This document shows positions 1 to 5,693 of a stretch of DNA of 13,529 nucleotides, piece after piece. The notes beneath the pieces were generated by a model. That model saw only the letters and a program-made list of their open reading frames with translations, was not told the origin of the DNA and made no database searches. A program made the position numbers and the translations under genes. Location of the stretch: NCBI GenBank assembly GCA_945870475.1, contig CAMBSR010000036.1, positions 1-13,529 of the forward strand, in the 5' to 3' direction. Origin of the DNA: Phycisphaera mikurensis NBRC 102666. GTDB taxonomy: Bacteria; Planctomycetota; Phycisphaerae; Phycisphaerales; SM1A02. Every line of letters starts with the position of its first letter. Position 1 is the first letter of the stretch.

Positions 1-185
1 GTGATGTCGGCGTTCCAGTCGAACTCGATCGTCCAGCCCGTGAGCGGCTGGCCGGTGTCATTGGTTGCGGCGAACGTTCCTTGTCCGCCGCCTGACCATT
101 GGTTCGTGAAGGTGAAGTTTCCGCCGAAGGCGGGAAGGGCACAGATGAGGGACGCGATCGACGCAAGCGCATGCTTTCGGATCAT
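1..185 (-). CDS. Secreted protein with CBM2-like carbohydrate-binding module (5' part only)
   Basis: This is the N-terminal 61 codons of a gene that runs off the left edge. It was read on the minus strand from ATG at 185-183, with no stop before base 1. The start is supported by a strong Shine-Dalgarno (AAAGGAAG, about 3 bases before the ATG). Residues 1-21 form a signal peptide: basic MIRKH, then a hydrophobic run ending LPAFG. From residue 23 the sequence has an aromatic-rich beta pattern (NFTFTNQWSGGGQGTF, then TGWTIEFDW). This resembles the start of family 2 carbohydrate-binding modules, which bind cellulose or chitin through exposed tryptophans (candidates W30, W51, W57). The catalytic partner, if any, lies outside the window, so the enzyme cannot be named. 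The CBM2 call rests on pattern recognition and covers only about 40 residues. The gene is separated from the upstream minus-strand operon by about 340 bp and probably has its own promoter. Confidence 0.6.
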   Translation of the reverse strand, partial: MIRKHALASIASLICALPAFGGNFTFTNQWSGGGQGTFAATNDTGQPLTGWTIEFDWNADI

Positions 186-207
186 TGTCTTCCTTTGCCG
201 TCAGGAG

Positions 208-252
208 CCCGTGAGGGCTTTCCACACACCCAATCGTTACGACCCTCACGGG
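208..252 (-). promoter_or_regulatory. Perfect 10-bp inverted repeat in the leader of the CBM2 gene
   Basis: CCCGTGAGGG (208-217) and CCCTCACGGG (243-252) are perfect inverted copies separated by 25 bases. They lie just upstream of the Shine-Dalgarno of the CBM2-like gene. The left arm can also fold locally as AGCCC-GTGA-GGGCT (206-219), which competes with the long pairing. The element could be a leader hairpin affecting translation or transcription, or a two-half-site operator. The sequence alone does not decide between these. Confidence 0.4.
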
Positions 253-314
253 ACAGCGGCCCGGTCCAAGGTCGCGGAATTGGCGGAATTAATCCGGGTG
301 CGGGCAGGCACTTA

Positions 315-330
315 TGGCACATAGGTTGCC
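315..330 (+). promoter_or_regulatory. Candidate sigma-54 (-24/-12) promoter
   Basis: TGGCACATAGGTTGCC matches the RpoN consensus TGGCAYRN4TTGCW at all but the last position, with the required ten bases between the -24 GG and the -12 GC. It points rightward into a region with no convincing plus-strand gene, antisense to the end of the AhpD-like gene. It might drive a small RNA, or it might be a chance match. No activator site was identified. Confidence 0.3.
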
Positions 331-412
331 TTCGTGTCGCATGTTCACGTGGTCCACCCGCGGCGGTGAGGCCATTGCCGAACCGACGCCATTGGCGCAC
401 ACGGTGCCTGGC

Positions 413-506
413 CCCCTCGCCGGAGGGGCAGTGGCGGCGCCATGCCGCCCGCCCCGCAAGGCGATGGGGGCCAGTACGCGGGCGTTACGAGAACGTCGCC
501 CCGCGT
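413..506. other. Cluster of GC-rich hairpins in the gene-free stretch 186-525
   Basis: The 340-bp gap between the AhpD-like gene and the CBM2 gene holds no convincing ORF. It does contain several hairpins: CCCCTC-GCCG-GAGGGG (413-428), a GGCGGC/GCCGCC-type stem near 434-450, and a two-part stem at 476-506 (ACGCGGG with CCCGCGT, plus inner CGTT with AACG). The last begins about 20 bases past the stop of the AhpD-like gene. It could end or stabilise the 3' end of the operon transcript, but no stem is followed by a T-run on either strand, so intrinsic termination is not clearly supported. Confidence 0.3.
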
Positions 507-525
507 CATCGCCACACCGCCCGCC

Positions 526-804
526 TCATCCCGCGTTCCATGCCTCGATTGCCTGGTGGCTGTAGACGTTCGCCGGCCCGCCGCCCATGAGGACGCAGAC
601 ATCGATCATGTCCTGCAGCTCTTCCAGGGTGACGCCCGCGGCCTTCGCGGCCTTGACGTGGTGCAGGACGCAGCCCTCGCAGAGCCGGCTGATGCCGCAT
701 GCCAGTGCGATCAGCTCCTTGGTCTTCGTGTCAAGCCTGCCGGGAGCGAGCGATGCCGTGTAGAGGCCCTTGAAGGCGGATGCAGTTGATGGAGTCATGC
801 CCAT
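526..804 (-). CDS. AhpD-like / carboxymuconolactone decarboxylase family protein
   Basis: This is a small 92-residue protein of the CMD/AhpD all-helical family. The family includes thiol-based peroxide-defence proteins and gamma-carboxymuconolactone decarboxylases. Residues 23-34 (RLDTKTKELIAL) and 73-81 (MGGGPANVY) are family hallmarks. The redox motif CxxCxxxH is intact as C42-E-G-C45-V-L-H-H49, which favours AhpD-like disulphide chemistry over decarboxylation. The length suits the single-domain members, which oligomerise. Two in-frame ATGs (802-804 and 796-798) are possible and neither has a clear Shine-Dalgarno; the longer is given. The gene follows the hydrolase by 43 bp on the same strand and is probably last in the pheT operon. 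Specific substrate unknown. Confidence 0.85.
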   Translation of the reverse strand: MGMTPSTASAFKGLYTASLAPGRLDTKTKELIALACGISRLCEGCVLHHVKAAKAAGVTLEELQDMIDVCVLMGGGPANVYSHQAIEAWNAG

Positions 805-847
805 TGGAACCGCGTAGCCCCGCGCGGGTTCCCGATTCCGGGGGCAA

Positions 848-1693
848 TCACGTGCCCAGGTCGGCGTGCGCGACCCCGGAGGACCGTTCGAGCGTTGCGC
901 CCGGGCATGCCGCGGCAATTTCCTCGGCGTCGGACACCGGGGAAACCGCATCGAATTCGTCGGCGTGGAGCTGCAGGCGAGTGGTGCCGAGGGCAGCGGC
1001 TGCTGCATGCGTGGCGCGTTCCCGTCCGTCCAGGAGTTTCCAGCACGCAAGGATCGCATCGCTGAACGGCCGCACCGGCAGTCCGCGCAATCGCAGGCGT
1101 GCCTCGAACGGCGTTCGAACGCGGTCGTACGGGCCCCACGCGGTGACGGCGTGGATGGGAGAGCCCGCTTCGGCCCGCAGTGCGGCGGCATGGATGGCCA
1201 CCACCGCGCCCAGCGAGTGTCCGGCGATCACGATGCGCAGGCCGGGGTGCTCGGCCTCGATCGCGGCCACCAGCATGGCCACGTCCTCCGGCTCGCGGCG
1301 CGCGAGCGTGGTTCGCCCGGGGGCGTCGCCGTGGCCGCGGAGGTCCGGCACCACCACCAGTGCGGCACCTTCGGCAATGGGCTGGATGCGGCGCAGCGAA
1401 TCCCAGCGCGAGCGGCCGTGGCCGTGCAGCAGGATGACCGCCGTGCCAGATTCCGGCGCGCGGCCGGCCACCCACCATGCGGGCATCGTGCATCCCGGGA
1501 ACTCGTGCGTTCGTTCGGTGAACGTCAGCCCCAGGTCGTCCGGGCTTGCCGCAAATCCCTGGCCAAGCGCCCAGCCAAGACCGCGGCGCGAGGGACGCAT
1601 GACGTCGTTCCACATGCCGGCGAGGTACATGCCGCCGGCAAGCGCGGCGCCTGTGCCAAGGAGCACTGCGAAGCCGAGGGCGGATTCCGCCAT
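848..1693 (-). CDS. Membrane-anchored alpha/beta hydrolase
   Basis: This 281-residue protein has an alpha/beta-hydrolase fold. Residues 5-27 form a glycine/alanine-rich hydrophobic segment, a signal anchor or single membrane helix, so the catalytic domain probably faces the periplasm. Visible motifs are the oxyanion-hole HGHG at 90-93, the strand ending PDLRGHG at 116-122, the nucleophile elbow G158-H-S160-L-G162, a likely acid near D245/D248 (the LHADEFD stretch), and a likely catalytic His276 just before the C terminus. The pattern fits serine esterases, lipases or peptidases of the lysophospholipase-like group; the substrate cannot be told. The start ATG (1693-1691) is five bases after the cyclodeaminase stop, indicating translational coupling. 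A longer open frame continues upstream but would overlap that gene. The C terminus is short, ending five residues after the putative catalytic His. Confidence 0.85.
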   Translation of the reverse strand: MAESALGFAVLLGTGAALAGGMYLAGMWNDVMRPSRRGLGWALGQGFAASPDDLGLTFTERTHEFPGCTMPAWWVAGRAPESGTAVILLHGHGRSRWDSLRRIQPIAEGAALVVVPDLRGHGDAPGRTTLARREPEDVAMLVAAIEAEHPGLRIVIAGHSLGAVVAIHAAALRAEAGSPIHAVTAWGPYDRVRTPFEARLRLRGLPVRPFSDAILACWKLLDGRERATHAAAAALGTTRLQLHADEFDAVSPVSDAEEIAAACPGATLERSSGVAHADLGT

Positions 1694-1698
1694 CCCGC

Positions 1699-2292
1699 TC
1701 ACGCCCCGTGCGTCCCGCCGGCGCCGGCCTCGCGGAGCGCATGGTCCATGCGGGCGCGGCGTGCGTCGCGGTCGGCGGCATCGGCCACGGAGGGCAGGTT
1801 GACATCCACGTTGTGCGCGGCGGCGCGCGCGGCCACGCGTGCCAGGTCGACCGCAATGGCCAGGTCGCTTGCGAGGTTCGCGTTGGTGCGGGGCGCGAGC
1901 GCAACGCACGTCACGGCGATCTCGGCAGCACGGTCCAGGATCTCCTGCGGCGCGTCGATCGCCGCGGCCACCGCGGCATCCCACGCCGTCAGCCGTGCGG
2001 GTGCGTCCTTCGGCAGCTTCCAGAGCGCGTTGAGCGCACCGTAGGCCTCGGCATCGCGGTCGGCGAGTGCGAGCGCTTCGTGCCGGAGTTCGCGCAGCCG
2101 TGCCAATGCCGAGGCGTTCGTGGCCTCGTGCTCCGCGAACTTCGGCTTGCCGAGCGTGAACTCGAGCACCATCGCGCCGAGCGCCGCGGCGTGCGACGCG
2201 GTCACGGCCGCCACCGCTCCACCGCCCGGGGTGGGCGTCTTGGCGGCGAGCATGTCGGAGAACTCTTCGACGGACAGCGTGCGGAAGGCCAT
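1699..2292 (-). CDS. Cyclodeaminase/cyclohydrolase family protein (FTCD C-domain/FchA-like)
   Basis: This is a 197-residue stand-alone member of the formiminotransferase-cyclodeaminase family. It has the signature TPTPGGGAVAA at residues 19-29 and the helical SDLAIAVDLARVAARAAAHN at 142-161, followed by VDVNLP. Relatives convert 5-formimino-tetrahydrofolate to 5,10-methenyl-tetrahydrofolate (cyclodeaminase) or hydrolyse methenyl-tetrahydrofolate (FchA), so a role in cytosolic one-carbon metabolism is likely. No formiminotransferase domain or histidine-degradation gene is nearby, so the cyclohydrolase activity is at least as plausible. The ATG at 2292-2290 has a GGAG Shine-Dalgarno seven to eight bases upstream. 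The gene starts 23 bp after the pheT stop and lies five bases before the hydrolase, consistent with one operon. The C terminus (REAGAGGTHGA) is low-complexity and probably disordered. Confidence 0.85.
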   Translation of the reverse strand: MAFRTLSVEEFSDMLAAKTPTPGGGAVAAVTASHAAALGAMVLEFTLGKPKFAEHEATNASALARLRELRHEALALADRDAEAYGALNALWKLPKDAPARLTAWDAAVAAAIDAPQEILDRAAEIAVTCVALAPRTNANLASDLAIAVDLARVAARAAAHNVDVNLPSVADAADRDARRARMDHALREAGAGGTHGA

Positions 2293-2315
2293 CGTGGTGC
2301 TCCGGGGTTCGTGGG

Positions 2316-4358
2316 TCAGGCGCGGATCTCGGCCTGCATGCGGGTGCGCAGCGCGTCGGAGAGCGTGTTCATGGCGGCGTCGGCGTCCTCACGCTTGAGC
2401 GTGCGGTCGGCGGCGCGGAACACCAGGCGCATGGTGACGCTCTTGCGTCCGGCGCCGGTCTGCTTGCCGCGATAGGTGCCCACGAAGCCGAGCGACTCGA
2501 AGCACGGGAGCGTGAGTCCGGCGACGAGCGCCTCGACTTCCGCCCACGTGGCGGTCTCGGGCAGGATGGCGCTCAGGTCGCGCTCGATGGCGGGGAACGA
2601 GGGCAGCGCCTCGGCGCGTGCTTCCGGCGGGAAGCCGGCGTAGAGCGGGCGGAGGAGGAGCTCGGCCGCGGCAAACGTGCCTTCGAGGCCGAACACCGCG
2701 GTGGCTGCGGGCGTGAGGAGCCCCCAGCTTCCGACATGGCGGCCGTCCACCGTCAGCGCGGCCTCGGTGGAGTACCACGGCGCGCGCGTGGCGGCGGGCA
2801 CTGCGCTCACCGCGAGCTTCACATGGTTGCCGGCCAGGAGCCGCACGGTGCGTTCGCACGCGCCGCGCATCCAGCGCATGGCGTTGTCCGCGTCGGTCGG
2901 GTTGTCGTTCAGGAGCGTGACGAGCGACTGCTCGTCGTGCGAGCCGTCCGCGTGGAGCGCGAACGCGCTGGCGAACTCGAAGAGACGCAGCTCGGCAAGC
3001 CCTGCGTCCGCGTTGCGGCGGCGCACCTCGAGGAGGCTGGGGATGACCGAGGGGCGCAGCACCGGCGTGCCGCCGGCGCGTTCGTCACCGACGCGCAGCT
3101 GCGCGCGGCCGGCGCGGTAGAACGGCGCCGCGTGTCGCTCGGACACCAGGGTGTGCGTGATGCTCTCCACGAAGCCGAGGCCCACGAGAAGCCCCTTCAC
3201 CGCGCGCGGTGCGGAGACCTGCGGCTCCACCGGCGCGACGCGCACGGGCAGCTTCTCCTTGAGCGGGATCCGGTCGAGGCCGTGGATGCGGCAGATCTCC
3301 TCGATGATGTCCACCTCGCGCTCGATGTCGAGGCGGCGCGGCGGTACCGAGCAGTCGACCGCGTCGCCGCGGACCACCGGCGAGAAGCCGAGCGTCTCCA
3401 GGGCGCGCACGATCTCTTCGAGCGGGATCTCCGTGCCGAGGATCGCGCGCACCCGCGCCGGGCGCACCGAGACGCGCCGCGAGGAGGGCAGGGGCGCGCC
3501 CGCTTCCACGCTGCCGTCGCAGAGCGTGCCGCCCGCGGTTTCCAGGATGAGCTGCACCAATCGCTCCGCCGCAGCATCGATCTCCGAGGGATGCACGCCG
3601 CGCTCGAAGCGGTAGGACGAGTCGCTTGCGATCTTCAGGCCGCGGCTCGCGGCGCGCACCACGGCGGGGGCGAACGTGGCGGCCTCGATCAGGACGTTCG
3701 TGGTCACGTCGGTGACGGCGGTGAGTGCGCCGCCCTTGACGCCGGCGATCGCCACCGGGCGTTCCGCGTCGGCGATGACCAGTTCGCCGCCCGCGAGCTC
3801 GGTTTCCTGTGCGCCCTCGCCGATGGGGAGGAAGCGCTCGCCCTTCCTGGCGCGGCGGACCTGGATGCGCGCGCCCTTCAGGCGGTCGAGGTCGAAGACG
3901 TGCGTCGGCTGCCCGAGTTCGAACAGGACGAAGTTGGTGCAGTCCACCAGGTTGTTGCGCGGGATCTGGCCGATGGCGCGCAGGCGCCGCTGGAGCCATT
4001 CCGGGCTCGGGCCGACGCGCACATCGCGGATGACCCGCGCGGTGTAGCGCGGGCAGGCGGCGGTGTCCTCGTTGGTGACTGCCACGTGCTTGGATGCGGC
4101 GCTGCCGTCCGCCTTGTTGGAGGGCGCGGGTGCCTTGAGCGTGCGACCGCTGATGGCACAGAGCTCGCGGGCCAGTCCCACGTGGCTCAGGCAGTCGCCG
4201 CGGTTCGAGGTGGTCTCGATCTCCTGCCAGCGCTCGCCGTTCTCGGCGACGTCGCCGCCGTCGAAGTTGAGCCCCGCGGCAGTGAGCAGGTCAGCCTGCT
4301 CCTCCGCGGTGGCGGGGCGATCGAGGTAGTCGTTGATCCACGTGACGCTGGTGCGCAT
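2316..4358 (-). CDS. pheT: Phenylalanine--tRNA ligase beta subunit, form lacking the EMAP tRNA-binding domain
   Basis: This is the beta chain of the cytosolic alpha2beta2 enzyme that charges tRNA-Phe. It has 680 residues against about 790-800 in E. coli. The N-terminal B1 part (MRTSVTWINDYLDRP) runs directly into the TTSNRGDCLSHVGLAREL segment near residue 50, so the OB-fold EMAP-type tRNA-binding domain normally inserted there is missing. The remaining order is standard: B3/B4 editing region about 100-280 (IPRNNLVDCTNFVLFELGQP, then SYRFERGVHP), B5 about 290-362 (RRLDIEREVDIIEEICRIHG), the catalytic-like B6/B7 core to about 560, and a full C-terminal ferredoxin-fold anticodon-binding domain at 585-680. 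A much longer open frame extends upstream to 5342, but homology begins at this ATG (4358-4356). No Shine-Dalgarno is visible. pheS is not in the window. It heads the minus-strand operon. Confidence 0.95.
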   Translation of the reverse strand: MRTSVTWINDYLDRPATAEEQADLLTAAGLNFDGGDVAENGERWQEIETTSNRGDCLSHVGLARELCAISGRTLKAPAPSNKADGSAASKHVAVTNEDTAACPRYTARVIRDVRVGPSPEWLQRRLRAIGQIPRNNLVDCTNFVLFELGQPTHVFDLDRLKGARIQVRRARKGERFLPIGEGAQETELAGGELVIADAERPVAIAGVKGGALTAVTDVTTNVLIEAATFAPAVVRAASRGLKIASDSSYRFERGVHPSEIDAAAERLVQLILETAGGTLCDGSVEAGAPLPSSRRVSVRPARVRAILGTEIPLEEIVRALETLGFSPVVRGDAVDCSVPPRRLDIEREVDIIEEICRIHGLDRIPLKEKLPVRVAPVEPQVSAPRAVKGLLVGLGFVESITHTLVSERHAAPFYRAGRAQLRVGDERAGGTPVLRPSVIPSLLEVRRRNADAGLAELRLFEFASAFALHADGSHDEQSLVTLLNDNPTDADNAMRWMRGACERTVRLLAGNHVKLAVSAVPAATRAPWYSTEAALTVDGRHVGSWGLLTPAATAVFGLEGTFAAAELLLRPLYAGFPPEARAEALPSFPAIERDLSAILPETATWAEVEALVAGLTLPCFESLGFVGTYRGKQTGAGRKSVTMRLVFRAADRTLKREDADAAMNTLSDALRTRMQAEIRA

Positions 4359-4427
4359 GGCGAAGGGACGAAGGGTAGCATTCCGCGAACCGTGACGGCC
4401 GCCGTGCGCAACCGAAGGATCGAATGC
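4359..4427. promoter_or_regulatory. Divergent promoter region between pheT and the lipoprotein pair
   Basis: This 69-bp spacer must serve both directions. AGGGTAGCAT at 4372-4381 reads TAGCAT rightward (4376-4381) and TACCCT leftward (4377-4372), two TANNNT -10-like hexamers sharing the central TA. From these, start points near 4388 (plus) and 4365 (minus) are predicted. That would leave pheT a leader of only a few bases, and the lipoprotein a leader of about 40 bases carrying AAGGA (4415-4419). No good -35 element is evident on either strand. The spacer is too short for a T-box leader in front of pheT. Confidence 0.4.
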
Positions 4428-5129
4428 GTGCCTGCCGTGGTGAAGTCCATGGCGCTTGCCGCCGTGCTCGCCGCGCTGCCTGCAGGCTGTGCCGCACCCG
4501 GGACGGCCGATGGTGCCGAGACGCCCCCGGATGACCGTGTGGCCTCCGTGGAGCCCGCAGCCGCCCGTCCGGTGGAGGCGCCCGCCCTCGCCGACGGCCA
4601 GTTCCCGCGCGACTTCATGATCGACGTGACCGTGCTCCTTGGCCCCGGCGCCCCCGAGCAGCTGGCCGCCGAGGACCACCAGGCGAAGTACATCCTGCTG
4701 CCGGACGGGTCGCTCCATTCGGATGTCAGCCCGTTCATCACCATGTCGACGCGCCCGGGTCGCACCCGCTGGCTCTACGAGGACCAGGTCCAGCTGGTCT
4801 GGTCGCGGTGCGCGCAGTTCGGTTTCACCAACGAGTCCAACGCGAACGGTCCCCCCAACCCGGACCTGATGCGCGCCGCGCGCGGTGAGCGATTGGCCAT
4901 CATCACGCTGCGTGCCGAAGGGCGCACGTGGACCTACGTGCGGCGTGCCGCGGGTGCCGATCCGACGGACGCCGCGGTGGCCCGCCTGGTCCGTCTCCTG
5001 GCGCTCCTCAGCTGGATGCCGGACTTCCGGCCCGAGGACCTGATGCCCGAACGCTACGACTTCGGACCAGACCCGTACGCCGCGTACCGCGAGATCCGCG
5101 CCCGCACCGCGCCGCTGCGCGTGCGCTGA
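4428..5129 (+). CDS. Hypothetical exported protein, probable lipoprotein (tandem copy 1)
   Basis: I do not recognise a named family for this 233-residue protein. The start is GTG at 4428, set by AAGGA eight bases upstream; downstream GTG codons at 4437 and 4440 are alternatives. Residues 6-21 make a lipoprotein-type signal (K6, hydrophobic MALAAVLAALPAG, then C21), although proline at -3 is atypical. A Pro/Ala-rich linker follows to about residue 60. The folded part carries YILLPDGSL (D93-G94), a W-containing stretch, LAIITLRAEGRTWTYV, an amphipathic helix (AVARLVRLLALLSW) and a charged tail (DLMPERYDFGPDPYAAYREI). The arrangement mirrors the next gene (see its entry), suggesting an old tandem duplication. 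It lies 19 bp before that gene and is likely cotranscribed with it. An envelope location is inferred from the signal; function unknown. Confidence 0.8.
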   Translation: MPAVVKSMALAAVLAALPAGCAAPGTADGAETPPDDRVASVEPAAARPVEAPALADGQFPRDFMIDVTVLLGPGAPEQLAAEDHQAKYILLPDGSLHSDVSPFITMSTRPGRTRWLYEDQVQLVWSRCAQFGFTNESNANGPPNPDLMRAARGERLAIITLRAEGRTWTYVRRAAGADPTDAAVARLVRLLALLSWMPDFRPEDLMPERYDFGPDPYAAYREIRARTAPLRVR

Positions 5130-5148
5130 GGAATCACAGGAACCCACC

Positions 5149-5664
5149 ATGAAGCACCCGGCCGCCTTCGCCCTCCGCGCGCTCCTCGGCATGCTCGCGC
5201 TCTGCGCGTCCGCGTGCGTCTCGGCCCCGATCGCGGTACCGAACGACCCGGCATCGCCCACCGGTGGACTGGGCCTGCAGCTGTGGTATTGCCGCGCCGA
5301 TACGCGGCAGTACGAGAACTTCCGCGTCTCGGTCGACGGCACGCTGTCCTACGGCGGGGGCATGAAGGCCTTCGACCGGCAGTTCGAGTGGAACGGGGCG
5401 CTCACGCCGGAGGAGGCCACGCGCGTGCGGGCGATCGTGGACGCCGCCAAGTGGCTCACCGCGGAGGACCCTGCGCTCCATACCGCCGAGGTTCCGCTCG
5501 CGGAGATCACCGTCAGCAACGGGGAGAAGGATCGCAACTTCAACATCCAGGGTCCCAACGAGGCCGTGGTGCAGCTTGCGGAAGTCCTTTCCAAGGCCGC
5601 GCAGCGCCGCTTCGAGCGGTTCATGCAGCGCCTGCCCGATGCCGGCACGCAGATCACGCCGTGA
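5149..5664 (+). CDS. Hypothetical lipoprotein (tandem copy 2)
   Basis: This is a 171-residue protein of unrecognised family. ATG at 5149 is preceded by CAGGAA at suitable spacing. The signal sequence ends LCASAC, giving C23 as the likely lipidated cysteine. The mature part contains LGLQLWYCRAD, VSVDGTLSYGGG (D63-G64), FDRQFEWNGALTPEEATRVR, then LAEITVSNGEKDRNFNI and a final helix (VQLAEVLSKAAQRRFERFM). The upstream protein has the same order of elements: strand with xxxDG(S/T)L, Arg/Trp stretch, helix, LA-x-IT strand pair, long C-terminal helix. Direct identity is low. The repeated beta-DG-turn and helix plan suggests a small envelope domain, but nothing identifies a ligand or catalytic site. 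The TGA stop overlaps a GTG that could start the chaperone gene, so the genes may be transcriptionally linked. Confidence 0.82.
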   Translation: MKHPAAFALRALLGMLALCASACVSAPIAVPNDPASPTGGLGLQLWYCRADTRQYENFRVSVDGTLSYGGGMKAFDRQFEWNGALTPEEATRVRAIVDAAKWLTAEDPALHTAEVPLAEITVSNGEKDRNFNIQGPNEAVVQLAEVLSKAAQRRFERFMQRLPDAGTQITP

Positions 5665-5680
5665 CCGGCGGCCACGCCGA

Positions 5681-5686
5681 TAGCAT
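5681..5686 (+). promoter_or_regulatory. Candidate -10 element TAGCAT for a leaderless hscA transcript
   Basis: TAGCAT ends seven bases before the hscA ATG, which would put the transcription start at or next to the start codon. The gene has no Shine-Dalgarno, as expected for a leaderless message. The -35 region shows no good TTGACA match, so this remains a candidate. Confidence 0.35.
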
Positions 5687-5693
5687 CCGCGCG

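Noticed and set aside
314..565. 83-codon plus-strand ORF downstream of the sigma-54-like site
   Set aside because: Its ATG lies inside the promoter candidate, it has no Shine-Dalgarno or domain pattern, and its end overlaps the AhpD-like gene antisense.
2736..4427. Plus-strand open frame upstream of and in frame with lipoprotein 1
   Set aside because: It is antisense to pheT. The real gene starts at the GTG with a Shine-Dalgarno and signal peptide.
4359..4427. T-box or other amino-acid-responsive leader before pheT
   Set aside because: The spacer is only 69 bp and lacks T-box landmarks or a terminator hairpin.
4359..5342. N-terminal extension of pheT in the same open frame
   Set aside because: PheT homology begins at 4358. 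The extension lies antisense to the lipoprotein genes and looks like shadow sequence.
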